This document shows positions 1-11,081 of a stretch of 64,000 nt of DNA, piece after piece. Positions within the stretch are counted from its first letter, which is position 1; each line of letters starts with the position of its first letter. The stretch covers positions 112,149 to 176,148 of the forward strand of contig SWBL01000065.1 in NCBI GenBank assembly GCA_024195585.1. Reading direction: 5' to 3'. The notes below the pieces were generated by a model. It ran no database searches. It was not told the DNA's origin and saw only the letters and a list, made by a program, of their open reading frames with translations. The translations under genes and the position numbers were made by a program. Origin of the DNA: Aureobasidium sp. EXF-3400 (Eukaryota; Ascomycota; Dothideomycetes; Dothideales; Saccotheciaceae).

Positions 1-3000
1 CGTCACCTCGGCGTTGTCGGTGAGTGTAACATCCAATACGCTCTCAACCCTGACTCAAGGGAGTACTGCATCATCGAGGTTAACGCCCGTCTATCGCGTT
101 CCTCGGCTCTTGCCTCAAAGGCCACTGGCTACCCCTTGGCTTTCGTCGCCGCCAAGCTTGGTCTCGGTATTCCATTGAACGAGATCAAGAACACTGTCAC
201 CAAGGTTACTTGCGCCTGCTTTGAGCCTTCTCTCGACTACGTCGTTGTCAAGATTCCTCGTTGGGATCTGAAGAAGTTCACTCGTGTTTCCACCCTCCTC
301 GGTTCCGCCATGAAGAGTGTTGGTGAGGTCATGAGCATTGGTAGAACATTCGAAGAAGCCATCCAGAAGGCTATCCGTGCTGTCGATGTTAGCAACCTCG
401 GCTTCCAGGAGACCAACGCTCTCATGTCCATCGACCAGGAGTTGCAGACTCCCTCTGACCAGAGAATGTTCGCCATCGCCAACGCCATGCACTCTGGCTA
501 CACCGTCGACAAGGTCTGGGAGTTGACTAAGATCGACAAGTGGTTCCTGAGCAAGCTCAAGGGACTGAGTGAGTTCGGTAAACTAATGAGCACCAAGAAG
601 GTCGGCGACGTCCCCTCGTCGCTCTTCAGACAGGCCAAGGAGCTTGGTTTCTCAGACAAGCAGCTGAGTATCTTCTGGTCCACCAACGAGCAGACCGTTC
701 GCAAGCACAGACTTGAGTACGATATCATGCCTGTTGTCAAGCAAATCGACACAGTTGCAGGTGAATTCCCGGCTTATACGGTATTTGCTCCCACTTCCTC
801 TTTACTTTCATGAATGATTACTAATCGTTTCCACAGAACTACTTGTATACTACGTATAACGGAGTTGAATCGGATATCGACTTCAACGATAATGGTGTGA
901 TGGTTCTCGGAAGCGGTGTGTATCGCATTGGATCATCCGTTGAGTTCGATTGGTGCTCCGTTCGCACCGTTCGTACTTTAAGAGAGGCTGGCATGAAAAC
1001 TGTTATGGTGAACTACAACCCAGGTACGGACATACAAGCTTGCTTATTTCTGAACACGACGCTGACCTTCTTCCACAGAAACCGTGTCCACCGATTACGA
1101 CGAGGCCGACCGCCTGTACTTCGAGAACATCACCCTCGAGACAGTCCTCGACATTTACCAGCTCGAGAACTCCAGCGGTGTTATTTTGTCCATGGGTGGT
1201 CAAACCCCTAACAACATTTCCCTGCCCCTCCACCGTCTCAACGTCAAGATTCTTGGTACCTCCCCCGAGATGATCGACTCTGCCGAGAACAGATACAAGT
1301 TCTCGCGTATGCTTGACAGAATCGGTGTCGACCAGCCTCAGTGGAAGGAGTTGACCAGCATCGGAGAGGCTAAGAAGTTCTGCGACGCTGTCTCCTACCC
1401 TGTGCTTGTCCGTCCCTCATACGTTCTTTCCGGAGCCGCCATGAACACCGTCTACTCGGAGCATGACCTCGCCAACTACCTCAACCAGGCTGCCGAGGTG
1501 TCTAAGGACCACCCCGTTGTCATTACCAAGTACATTGAGGGCGCTAAGGAAATTGAGATGGACGCTGTTGCCCGTAACGGTACCATGATCGGCCACTTCA
1601 TCTCTGAGCACGTCGAGAACGCTGGTGTCCACTCCGGTGACGCAACCTTGATCCAGCCCCCTCAGGATCTGGACGCCGAGACTGTCAGACGTATCGAAGA
1701 GGCCACCAAGAAGATTGGTGAGGCTCTCAACATCACTGGCCCTTACAACATTCAGTTCATCGCCAAGGACAACGACATTAAGGTTATTGAGTGCAACGTC
1801 AGAGCCTCAAGATCCTTCCCCTTCGTTTCCAAGGTCACTGGTGTTGACTTGATCGAGATGGCCACCAAGGCTATGACCGGTCTTCCCCTCCAGGAGTACC
1901 CCCCTACTACCATGCCCCCAGACTATGTTGGTGTCAAGGTTCCTCAGTTCTCGTTCTCGCGCCTTTCTGGTGCTGACCCTGTCACTGGTGTCGAGATGGC
2001 TTCCACTGGTGAGGTCGCCTGTTTCGGTCGCACCAAGTACGAGGCTTACATGAAGGCTCTCGTCGCCACCGGCTTCCGCCTTCCCAAGAAGAACATCCTT
2101 CTGTCTATCGGTGCTTACAAGGACAAGCAAGAGTTGTTGCCTTCTATTGAGAAGCTTCACAAGCTTGGCTACAACTTGTGGGCCACAGCTGGTACCGCTG
2201 ACTTCCTCGAGGAGCACGGTGTTCCTTGCAAGTTCTTGGAGGCTCTCCAGGATGACGAGCAGAGAACCGAATACTCGTTGACTCACGCTCTTGCCAACAA
2301 CCTGATCGACTTGTACATCAACTTGCCTTCGAGCAACCGCTTCCGCCGTCCTGCGAACTACATGTCTAAGGGTTACCGCACTCGCAGAATGGCTGTCGAC
2401 TACCAGACTCCTCTGGTCACCAACGTCAAGAACGCCAAGATCCTCATTGAGGCTATCGCTCGCGACTACGACATGGCTATCAGCAACATCGACTACCAGA
2501 CCTTTGCCGAGCTTCCCTCGACCTCTCTTGAGCAGCCCGCTACCAAGAAGACTCCCTCGCTCCAAGAGCTCCTTCACAACTCACCCTTCAAGGGCAGAGA
2601 CATCACCTCCGTCAACCAGTTCACAAGAAAGGAGTTGCACCTTCTCATGACTGTTGCTTCAGAGATGCGTCTTGGTGTAGAAAGAGATGGCATCCTTGAC
2701 ATTCTCAAGAACAAGCTCCTCTGCTTGATGTTCTACGAGCCTTCCACTCGCACTTCATCTTCCTTCGATGCTGCCATGAAGCGTCTTGGTGGTCAGTGCA
2801 TCATGATCAATGAGGCTCACTCGAGCACAAAGAAGGGCGAGACCCTGTCGGACACTATCCGCACTCTTGACCAGTACGCTGATGCTATCGTCCTCCGCCA
2901 CCCTGAGGATGACAGTGCTGAAGTCGCCGCTGACGCTGCTGACCACCCCGTCATCAACGCTGGTAACGGCTCGCGCGAGCACCCTACTCAGGCCTTCTTG

Positions 3001-3556
3001 GATCTCTTCACCATCCGTGAGGAGGTTGGTACCGCCAACGGTCTCACCATCACCTTCGTTGGTGACCTCAAGTACGGCCGCACCGTGCACTCTCTCTGCG
3101 AGTTGCTGAAGCACTACAACTGCACAATCAACCTTGTCGCTCCCAAGCAAATCGAGCTCCCCGAGAAGGTTCGCAGTGCCCTTCAAGGCCGTGGTCAACT
3201 CGGCACCGAGTCCCACGAGCTCACTCCTGAGATTGTCGCCTCGTCCGACGTCATCTACTGCACTCGTGTGCAGAAGGAGCGTTTCGAGGACCTGTCTCTG
3301 TACGAGAAGGTCAAGGATGGTCTTGTTGTCAGCGCTGCCACCCTCAAGCACGCTAAGAAGAACATGATTGTCATGCACCCTCTTCCTCGCAACTTGGAGC
3401 TCAGTCCCGAGGTCGACAACGACCCCAGAGCTGCATACTTCAGACAGGTAAGTTCAATAACCCCTTATGATCTGATAGGTTTACTGACAGTTTTCACAGA
3501 TGAAGTACGGCATGTTCGTCCGCATGGCCCTCTTGGCTCTGGTCATGGCCTCGTAA
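1..3556 (+). CDS. ura2: Carbamoyl-phosphate synthase / aspartate carbamoyltransferase (5'-truncated)
   Basis: This is the 3' part of the multifunctional protein that makes carbamoyl phosphate and then carbamoyl aspartate, the first steps of de novo pyrimidine synthesis in the cytosol. The gene enters from the left edge in frame 1. I read exons 1-780, 837-1023, 1079-3447 and 3500-3556; the junctions restore AYT-NYLY, NYNP-ETVS and YFRQ-MKYG. The synthetase domain runs to about 2040, followed by the MGS-like regulatory domain to about 2460. The ATCase domain starts near 2565, with the carbamoyl-phosphate loop [12 protein letters not shown] and HPLPR. The last exon encodes only 18 residues plus the stop. 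Oddly, only about 35 residues link the MGS-like domain to ATCase; the inactive dihydroorotase-like domain known from fungal Ura2/PyrABCN is not there. The identity is secure. Confidence 0.96.
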
Positions 3557-4623
3557 TCGGTAATCAGGATCAAAAAATAAAATGGGAATCTGGCGTTTTC
3601 TGCTCTTTGGCTTTTAGTAGATCAAGTCGAAAGCGATGTTCTTTGGTGGATTTTTGGGTTTTCCCTTTTTTGTTGTATACAGCTCATACCATACTCTCAC
3701 CGTTTTACAAAAATCGGGTTCGACATGACATTTCGCCATCGCCGATCCCGTCTCGTTAATCATCACGTATTCGAGCCTGGATTGCTCTACGTGGATTTGC
3801 GTGTTATGCTTTTATGTCGTTAACGTCTTTTACGTCTGTTACGTTTTTTTCATGTATATATATTTTTCTTTGTTGTATATAGAGAAGCTATTTCAATTTG
3901 TTTTTACTGTCGTTCTCTGTTCTTTCCTTGTTCTCGTTGCTTTGCTTGGGTCGTTGCTTCTCTCCTTTGGTCGTTGCTTCTCTTGTTCCTTTGGTTCCCT
4001 CTTCCGCCTCTACCGTACTTTCCTCTTTAGCACGAGTCACTTTTTGATATACTTTTTGTTGCTCATACACATCGTCCCTGGAGGTTAAAGTCTGCGCGCG
4101 CTTCTCTTACGAAGGTCCGAACCGAGTTTCTCACTATAAGAAGGCACAAAGGCTTCTAGACTAGAGATGTTACCAAAGAGAGCCTAGAGTATATTGTTTC
4201 TCAATGGATACTATCTCCTTTCTCCAGAGTATTGTGCATTTTTATAGCGTACACGTTGCATACTTCTTCACACAGGAAAGATCGGTAAGTCCGACGTGCT
4301 TTGTGATTGCTGTTCTGATGACCTACAGCTAGAACTTGGAAAAGTGGTTGCTCCTTCTCGTCTTTCTTCTTGTTCTTTCCTCTTTGATCATGTACAACAC
4401 ATTCCTCCTTTCTCCTCTCTGCTCCCTAACTTTATCCATTTATCACTCTGGCCGATGTGAGTCGGTGTCTTGAGTCGAAAGCGGCTCTCTGATGCGTGCA
4501 AGCTTCATTCTACCTTGCGCAATTTTACGCTGTCTGTCTGCTGCTCACGGCAAAATGGGAGGCTTCAGTCTTCACCTTCTGGCGAAAAGATGCTCTGAAT
4601 CCGCTTCTCGATATCGCACCCTC
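3557..4623. other. Intergenic, T-rich 3' flank of ura2
   Basis: This stretch follows the ura2 stop and ends at the 3' end of the next, minus-strand gene, so the two genes converge. It is T-rich on the plus strand, as expected for a fungal 3' UTR and terminator region. A 95-codon plus-strand frame at 3801-4088 is almost entirely Phe/Leu/Val/Tyr and simply reflects the T-richness. I see no gene here. Confidence 0.6.
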
Positions 4624-5199
4624 TCACTTCATGTAACCACGCATCTGCTTGTCGATACCCTTGTGAAACTCCTCAAGAAGTGCAGCCTCGGCCGCCTCTG
4701 TGACTTTGGCACCAAGGTCCGTGGACAAAACTCCTTTCATCTTCTCGATGGCACTTTTGACGATACGCTCTCTGGAGCTGGACTGCTCAGGTTGAAGATG
4801 ATTCAAGATCTCATTGTAGAGCTCTGAGTTGAGCGTTCTGTTGTTGCATCTATCAACGAGTTTGTCCATCCTCATCTTGACCTCAGCTTTGATCTGAGCA
4901 GCGATGAGACTCTCAATAGCTTTGGAAGTGCTGCAAAGACGTCAGTGGTAGTAGATGAGAATTTGCCGGATGACATACTTGATAGTATCTTCCTGCATGA
5001 TCCCAAAGATACACAAAAGCTCGTTGGCAGCGGCCTGGCTAGCGATCCAATCCTTGGAATCTAAATGCTCCTTGTTGGCTGCGTGGCTGAGCTGGGTGGC
5101 TAGGACGATACCGCGCTGGATATGCTCCTGGAGGTTGAGACGAGGGTGCTTGTTGGTAATGGATTCGGTAGAAGTGTCGGTTTGGACAGGCTTGGACAT
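4624..5199 (-). CDS. Small helical protein, two exons (paralogue of 8268-8879)
   Basis: I do not recognise the family. The ATG is at 5199. Exon 1 is 5199-4979, the intron 4978-4931 (48 nt, GTATGT...TTTGCAG) and exon 2 4930-4624, giving 175 residues. The join is in phase 2 and restores EDTI-NTSK. The product is charged and predicted helical throughout, with no signal peptide or membrane segment. It resembles the product of 8268-8879 in length (175 against 185 residues), MSK start, one phase-2 intron in the middle, a shared L-x-TQL...W pattern in exon 1 and a similar (E/D)(S/N)LI-A stretch after the intron. I infer an old duplication. Function is unknown; a coiled-coil nuclear or cytosolic protein is possible. 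Confidence 0.75.
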
Positions 5200-5940
5200 G
5201 TTGTGTAACGCAATTGCTGACGAAGCTGTTAGATGGAAGATTTAAAGCGACTGTGAGTCTAGTCTGATATATAGAGATCCTGAAGAAAGCGAAGATATCT
5301 GATTGCTGCCTAAGACATCGGTTAATGGTACAAAGAAATTGAGAAAGGGAAAGACATATTATCACACTTCTAGATAATGCCGAATCTTACAAGACAGCAA
5401 CAGAAGCAGTAAGTTTGAGTAAAATAACAAAGCAATTTGCACGTTTTGGGTGTTTGAACACAGAGAAACGTCAAAACGCTTCGTCTCACTACACTCGCTG
5501 GAGTTATTCAAAGTGCTATACCTCTTTATAGCTACTTCACGTCCATGACAGATCTTTGGGTCACCTCCCGTTCCATCACAAGTGCTCTATAGCAAAGTTG
5601 TAGAATAAAAGGTAGCAGAACGATACTGAAACTGGCGATGGTGATAGCAGATTTGATCGCAAAATCGTGCTGTTTATCACTGACCGCCCGAGCTGCGAGG
5701 GTGGAAGTGGCGACTTGATAGATAGGAAGTATGGTGGCCGAATAATGTAGAACTCGACGTTATACAGGTAGATTGGGGTGCATATTCATACGGAGGTGTG
5801 GTCATATAGTGGCAAGAACGTCCGTTGAAGTTGTGTTCCTTTTCTGAACAGTACTATGCGTTTCTGTGGGCTAACTAAGAACTAATAATAAATGTGTTTC
5901 TACGAGTAATGTTCTCCCATCCGACAATAGGGCTACCACT
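5200..5940. other. Intergenic, promoter of 4624-5199 plus one repeat copy
   Basis: Upstream flank of the minus-strand gene that starts at 5199. It contains one copy (5755-5812) of a roughly 60-bp sequence repeated at 7697-7757, described separately. No convincing reading frame is present. Confidence 0.5.
5755..5812 (+). repeat. Direct repeat copy 1 flanking the Ulp1-like locus
   Basis: A sequence of about 58 bp here matches 7697-7757 in the same orientation, with scattered substitutions. Shared words include ATAAC, AGGTAGA(C/T)TGGGG, GCATAT and GTGG(T/T)(C/T)ATATAGT. The two copies lie on either side of the broken Ulp1-like locus. They could be remnants of an insertion or of an unequal duplication. 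They are too diverged for a recent target-site duplication. Confidence 0.6.
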
Positions 5941-7442
5941 CTAGCCACTATGGAACATTCTCCACCGCAAGCTTGCGGCTTGTTTCGATAAACACCCTAT
6001 CAGCTCAATGACCTCTGCAGGATATAGATCAAGATTAACACGTATACGAGCAGGACGCACTATTATCGTTTGCTTGTGTGGTAGCGGTTCATATAGGGCA
6101 GCAAGTAGGTCAAAATCGTCAGTGGTCGTACGAACTGAGAACACGGAAACGCCAGAGTGATTCCTACCCCGAGGTGGTGATACTGCAGGGATGAAGGATA
6201 TCTTCGGAAAGGCGTTGACAAGCCAGGACCACGACAGTGGAGGGGCAGGGGGTTGTAGTCCTCCGCGCAGCAGTCGCAGGATCTTGGGATCGACCAACGA
6301 TAACAGTCCGAGAGGCAAGGGGTATGGATACCTCTCGTAAGCAAACCTGAACGGTGATGCTCTGTGGATGGCGTTGAACACCATGACGGCGTGTGCAAAG
6401 CGCAAGCACGTTCCATCGACAGCGGGTTCCAGAGGCTCCATCCAAAGAATGCTGGACAACACGGTCGCAGTGGCTGGGCCGCAATCGTGGTCATTCGACT
6501 GTTGTAGAGTATCAAGAAAATCAACAGTACAATTGGCGAAGGCACAGTCTGTCCAGTCATTCTCAGGGTCAAGCGCAATAAGTTGCGCAAACAACGGGAG
6601 AACGAGCTGTGCATACTCGTGAAGCGTGGTGGCAATTCCTTGGAAGAAAACCTAGACGGTAATGGTCCCTATCCTAGTGATCTGGACCGCAACCCAATAA
6701 GCACCGAATGGTCTCCATGCAAACATAATGGAAACGCAAGTCTTGCTCATCAAGTAGCATGGCCACCACCTGCCAGGGTAGGCGATTTCGGATCTGCGAA
6801 TGGCAGATCGCCAGTCTTCCAAGACCCTTCGATTGTCTTGTTGTGCCTTTCCATCATCAATCGAGACCATTTGCATGTAAGCTGTAATGCTAAGGGAATC
6901 TTGATAGTTAACTGTGTCGGGTCTTGGAGAACTCTGAATGGCGAAATGAGCCACAGCATCGACAATGGCGTCGGTGTACCATTTTGGAGCTGGTAGCGAC
7001 TCGATGTCCTTCTCTGTTCAGGACCGCCCCAGAGACTTGCTTGTCGTTGAGATTAGGCGTCTTGAGCAATGTGTCGATCATCAGCTTAAAGACATTGGAG
7101 AGGTCCTCGGACTTAGTCACAACAAGTTGAGCAGGGATTGTCGCCTTCTCATTTGAGGAGGAGTTGAAGATGAGTTGGGTTCCGGTGTCCGAATCATCGA
7201 TCAGTATAGGATCATACTGTAAACCAGATGAACTCTGGTGGCAGGGGTTCAGTCAGACGAAGAGGCGTGGTATGGAGTGATGTAGCTGTCTCTGGCGTGG
7301 GGTAGGCTATATCAGACTCGGCGGTGTGTGGTTCGGAGGTATGAGTGGTCTGTGTCACGGCCGTGGTCGACGTTGCCTCCTGGAAATCACCGACGGTGGA
7401 CGATGATATCTCTACATCGTCAGGCTTCCTACTCAAGTCCAC
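5941..7442 (-). pseudogene. Ulp1-like (C48) cysteine protease pseudogene
   Basis: The minus strand carries pieces of one protein in changed frames. A disordered Ser/Thr-rich N-terminal piece lies at about 7442-7212. It is followed by a segment read from about 7210 to 7010 (KSEDLSNVFKLMIDTLL) and a segment that begins KWYTDAIVDAVAHFAI, like the Ulp1 WLND-I motif. The last part continues in one frame to 5941, interrupted by an in-frame TAG at 6652-6654. The nucleophile motif NDHDCG is present (Cys codon 6481-6483). The position expected for the catalytic His in the HW motif reads Tyr (TAT, 6697-6699). Frames also shift near 7000 and 7210, and the second could hide an intron. I infer a dead Ulp1/SENP-type protease. 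Sequencing error cannot be excluded for single frame changes, but the several defects together favour a pseudogene. Confidence 0.7.
6241..6440 (-). repeat. Segment of the Ulp1-like pseudogene duplicated at 7478-7695
   Basis: This 200-bp part of the pseudogene has a second copy at 7478-7695 in the same orientation. The nucleotide match is close, including an identical stretch of about 30 nt at 6278-6312 and 7533-7567. Both copies translate on the minus strand into the same core, with the words NAIHRASPFRFAY and LPLGLLSLVDPKIL. Confidence 0.85.
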
Positions 7443-7757
7443 ATCACCTGTGTTGTCGATCTTCTCAATCCAGAGTTAGGAAGGATAGGGGGTTGTGATA
7501 CCGGCAGGGTAGATACTACGTGTAGTACTTGTAGGATCTTGGGATCGACCAACGATAACAGTCCGAGGGGTAGGATGTATGAATTGTCCCCGTAAGCAAA
7601 CCTGAAGGGTGATGCTCTATGGATGGCGTTATATATCATGACGGCGTGGGCAAACCGCCGACACCTTCCATCGATGACACTTTCTTGAAGCTCCATAACT
7701 TGATGTTATCAAGGTAGACTGGGGCGCATATCCCTTTCAAGATGTGGTTATATAGTA
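7433..7757 (-). pseudogene. Partial second copy of the Ulp1-like protein, with repeat copy 2
   Basis: The minus-strand frame 7696-7433 encodes a stretch that starts MELQESVIDG and includes RRFAHAVM, NAIHRASPFRFAY and LPLGLLSLVDPKIL. It is clearly homologous to the part of the neighbouring pseudogene after its DCG motif. The rest of the protease domain is missing, so this fragment cannot be functional on its own. Directly upstream, at 7697-7757, lies the second copy of the roughly 60-bp direct repeat found at 5755-5812. In copy 1 the repeat lies beyond the C-terminal end. In copy 2 it abuts the middle of the coding region, so the arrangement is not a simple tandem duplication. Confidence 0.7.
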
Positions 7758-8267
7758 TCAGTGGGCGTGAGCGAGAGCTCAGTGGGATCGTCGGGTTCGT
7801 TGCGCTTGGACATCGTGTGCGGTAGATTGTTTGATGGAGATGGAAGAAGATTGATCCGAAAGGCTGGCGATGAGGTTGAGGTTGTGTGTAAAAGTGGACG
7901 ACTCTAGAGAAGTAAAAGGTGAAAGCGTGACGAAGAAGAGAACGTGAGGTAAGGACGTCTCAATGTGAACAAACACGAAGCGAAGTGAAAGTACACAGCT
8001 GAATGTTAAAGAGTACGTGAATGATGATAAGAAAGTACCGAGCGATTGAAGTGTCATTCAGCATGCCAGCACAGGCTTTGGCTTGTAGCGAAACTTGAAG
8101 AAAGCTAGATACATGTGTGCATAGCAATACCTGTCCCCTCAATATCTTGTGCGAGCGATGTAGTGCTGATAGCCTTGAATGGCCTATCTATACTTCCGAT
8201 GTTGATGTCAAGCGATACGATCAGTTCAAAGCCATGTCGATGTTGAGCGACTTTAATTCAGCCACGA
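7758..8267. other. Intergenic, no gene seen
   Basis: This lies between the protease fragment and the 3' end of the minus-strand gene at 8268-8879. Frames of 60-92 codons on the minus strand are compositionally ordinary and start or stop inside one another. I see nothing to support a gene. Confidence 0.5.
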
Positions 8268-8879
8268 TCACGGCAACACCCTCTCGAGAATGACGGCAAA
8301 CTGCTTCTTTGCAGCCGCCTTGTATGCAAACTTAGTCTCTGCCTGAACCTTCTTGATGACTTCTTCCACAGGCAGATCTTTCAGCTTCTCCTTGAGTTGC
8401 GTCTTGACCTCCTGCGTGAACTCCCAATGGTATCTCTGGATGCCATCCAGAATGCGGATATCTGGCATATCGTAATCTTCGTCGACCATATCACCGTACT
8501 TTTCCATGGCGGTGGAAACGGTATTGATCTCGCTGTCAATGAGTGCGTCAATGAGATTGTCAACTGAGATAGATACACTATAATACAAGTTAGCCTCTTT
8601 TCATATAATTCTGGAAAGCGAAATGACTTGCTCTTTGGCCTTCTTCTCAAGCTTCTCGACGGAACCGATCAAAGACTCTGCTTTCGCGATGCTTGAGATT
8701 GTGTCCTCGCGGCAGGTAGTGTGACCCCATTGGACGGTAGCCTTCTGGGCCTTCAGCGAGTCGAGTAGCTGCGTGCTCAGTGTCTTGACTTCGGCCACCA
8801 TGTTGTCAATATCGATGCGAGACTTTTTGGCGACAGGGGCATTGGTGGGATTGCCGCTGGTAGGTGGTCGTTTCGACAT
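8268..8879 (-). CDS. Small helical protein, two exons with a GC-AG intron (paralogue of 4624-5199)
   Basis: The family is unrecognised. The ATG at 8879 gives MSKRPPTSG. Exon 1 is 8879-8632 and exon 2 8577-8268. The phases of the two frames do not fit any GT donor. They do fit a GC donor, GA|GCAAGT, and the acceptor TTATAG, giving a 54-nt intron at 8578-8631 and a 185-residue protein that reads KKAKD-VSISVDN across the join. GCAAGT is the standard non-canonical fungal donor. The protein has a basic PVAKKSR patch near residue 20 that could be a nuclear signal, then charged helices and a Lys-rich C-terminus. See 4624-5199 for the paralogy argument. Confidence 0.75.
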
Positions 8880-10143
8880 TACGATATGCAGAAAGAGAGT
8901 GGATATGTGGTGTTGTTTGATGAAGAGGAGTTGAGGATCGAAGAGAAAGGTTGAAGTGTTAAGAAGTGCAGAAGGTCATGCTCAGCTTGGGAAGTCGCGA
9001 CTGCCTCAGGGCAGAACGCGAACTTTTTGCATGTGACAACTCGAATTCAGCTGCGACTGCCCTTTGGGTCCAAATCTCAAGAAGTACAATATCTTCGGGA
9101 AACAAAGCAATGGCTATCGACAGCCTTCATGATTTCGGCCCTCTAGAGCAGCCTGAGTTATGGGACGACCGTACGTTTCGATAAATGTATGCGTGACAGA
9201 CTTCCTGAGGCGAGAAGTGGTAGGACTTCTATATGGTCTTGTGCACAGTGGTTTGTGCATTGCGAAAATTGATCTGCGGTTGAGTGTGTAGAAGTGAGAG
9301 AGATCTGGTGTATACGATGTTCTGTCATGCTTGTCTCATAAACTGTGCAGTGGGATCAAACGACCCGTCTCCCACCACTCTCAGCAAAACGAAATCACAG
9401 GTCTGATGGCTGGCTCAGGAGATTTCACTTACTTCTCTCATTCCTTTGCTCCTTCCTCTTCTCCTCCAACCTCTGATAGTGACCAGACCACCTTTCCACA
9501 GGGACGCGTCTACCAAGAGATCGATTGTTGCTGATGAAAGTGCTGAGCGAAAGTATTAGCTGATGCAGAGGCTCGAACTTGAGCAAGTGGTTGTTGATGG
9601 CTGGTGATTGGTGAAGTGGTTGTTGTTTACGAGAGTGACTACCAAATTGGGTTAGCTTGATAAGGCAACAGTGAGGTGGTTGCTAGCCACCAGACCATTG
9701 GGGATGTGATTGTATTTATTGCGATCTGGCTGGAATATGAAGAGGACTCTGGAGAAATCTGCACATGGACTCGACTAGTAGTCTGGAAGAAGGCCCCCCA
9801 TATCAAAGCACTCTGGTCTCGTTGTGGACTTCTCTTCATACCTCATAAACAGGTCTGGAAGTTATCTCAAGTCTGACTTCTAGCTTTCTGGCCAGTCCTA
9901 CATGAATAAGCAGTTTTGGTGGCGGGGCAGTGGTCACGACACAAATGATGTAGACAAACAACAAACTGACAGTGTTCAAATGCTTTTGATCTCTTGAAAC
10001 GTTGAATAGAGAACCAAAACAAGGAGAGAGGAAAACGCAGTATCCAAGAAGGAATACTATTGATGTACTTTGGTATCTTTTGGCATGAACAGATGGCACG
10101 TATGACATGAGGGATTGCAAGCAGAGAAGAAAATAGCACCACC
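8880..10143. other. Intergenic, no gene seen
   Basis: This 1.26-kb stretch separates the promoter of the minus-strand gene at 8268-8879 from the 3' end of RKI1. Frames of 66-72 codons occur on both strands but are short, overlap each other and show no recognisable motif. A GTGGTTG word recurs at about 9580-9680. I found no RNA gene. Confidence 0.5.
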
Positions 10144-11081
10144 TTAGTTAGGAGGGTGTGCCTCCTTGACACTGACAGAGCCGTCCTCGTTACCAAAGTA
10201 AGCGGCAACGGGCTTCTGACCTCCCTGGCCGCCAGCAGCCTGAACCTCGTAGCCGTTAGGGCCGAAGAAGAGACCAACTTCGAGAACTCCAGAGATGGAC
10301 TTGATCTTGTGGGCAAGAGCAGTGACCTCCCACTGACCATCCTTGCCAGATCCGTCCTTGCCGGCCTTGATATCATCCTGAGTGAGAAGGGGCTTGAAGG
10401 GAGCGTCGATGATGTAGAATCCTTGGTCTGTCTGGACGGGACCAGTCTTTGCAAGAGTGTGTTCGCGCAGCACTGGCTCGACGGATCCGATCAGCTTGAG
10501 CTGGCGCATAACGGTGGCATGGGCGATAGGAGCAACCTCGATGGGTATTGAGGGCCACTTTGTGACCAGGCGGGCCTGGTTTTTGCGGTAGTCTGAGTTT
10601 GGAGTTAGTAGAGGAAGAGGAAAAGAAGGATTCAAGGTCTGATACCAGCAATGCAGACGAACTTCTTTGCGCGGGTTGCAACCAGCTTCTCCTGGAACAA
10701 GCAAGCACCACCGCCCTTGATGCAGTTCAAGTCGTCGTCGACCTCGTCAGCACCGTCAAAGGCAACATCCAGCATGACGTTCTCAGGCAGACTGTCGAAA
10801 CCCATGGCCATCAGGCCAGCCTGCTCGATAACCTTTCTCGATTGGAAACCGGTAGGGATGAAGAAGATGTAGCGTCCATTCTTAGGAGGGTTCTTGGCCA
10901 GACAATCCTTGATAGCCTCGACACCGTAGATGATTGTGCTTCCAGAACCTATTCCAACAAACTGCATCTCGGGGTTGAAGTGGTCGGCGACGGCACGGTA
11001 GGCGGCCTTGCGCTTGGCCTGCTCGATCATGTCGACGGCAGCAGCGACTGCTGAGCCTGGGGCTCCTGTAGTAACGGACAT
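10144..11081 (-). CDS. RKI1: Ribose-5-phosphate isomerase A
   Basis: The enzyme interconverts ribose 5-phosphate and ribulose 5-phosphate in the non-oxidative pentose phosphate pathway, in the cytosol. Exon 1 is 11081-10646, the intron 10645-10593 (53 nt) and exon 2 10592-10144, giving 294 residues. The join reads CIAD-YRKN. RpiA motifs are all present: the phosphate loop [13 protein letters not shown], the catalytic DGADEVD and [13 protein letters not shown] in exon 1, and the TDQGFYIID segment near the C-terminus. Length fits fungal Rki1. The gene diverges from ULA1 across a 424-bp shared promoter. The ATG at 11081 is the first in the frame. Confidence 0.96.

Noticed and set aside
1807..2577. 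256-codon minus-strand open frame
   Set aside because: Antisense shadow of the ura2 exon; Val/Leu/Gly-rich with no motif.
3448..3759. Extension of the ura2 frame through 3759
   Set aside because: The frame runs through an intron (3448-3499); splicing gives the conserved ATCase C-terminus and a stop at 3556.
3801..4088. 95-codon hydrophobic plus-strand frame that could pass for a membrane protein
   Set aside because: The composition follows from a T-rich 3' flank; no start context or neighbouring support.
9331..9876. Short plus-strand frames of 66-67 codons
   Set aside because: Too short, no motif, and no splice sites linking them into a longer protein.
10599..11054. 151-codon plus-strand frame over RKI1
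   Set aside because: Antisense to the conserved RpiA motifs of RKI1.
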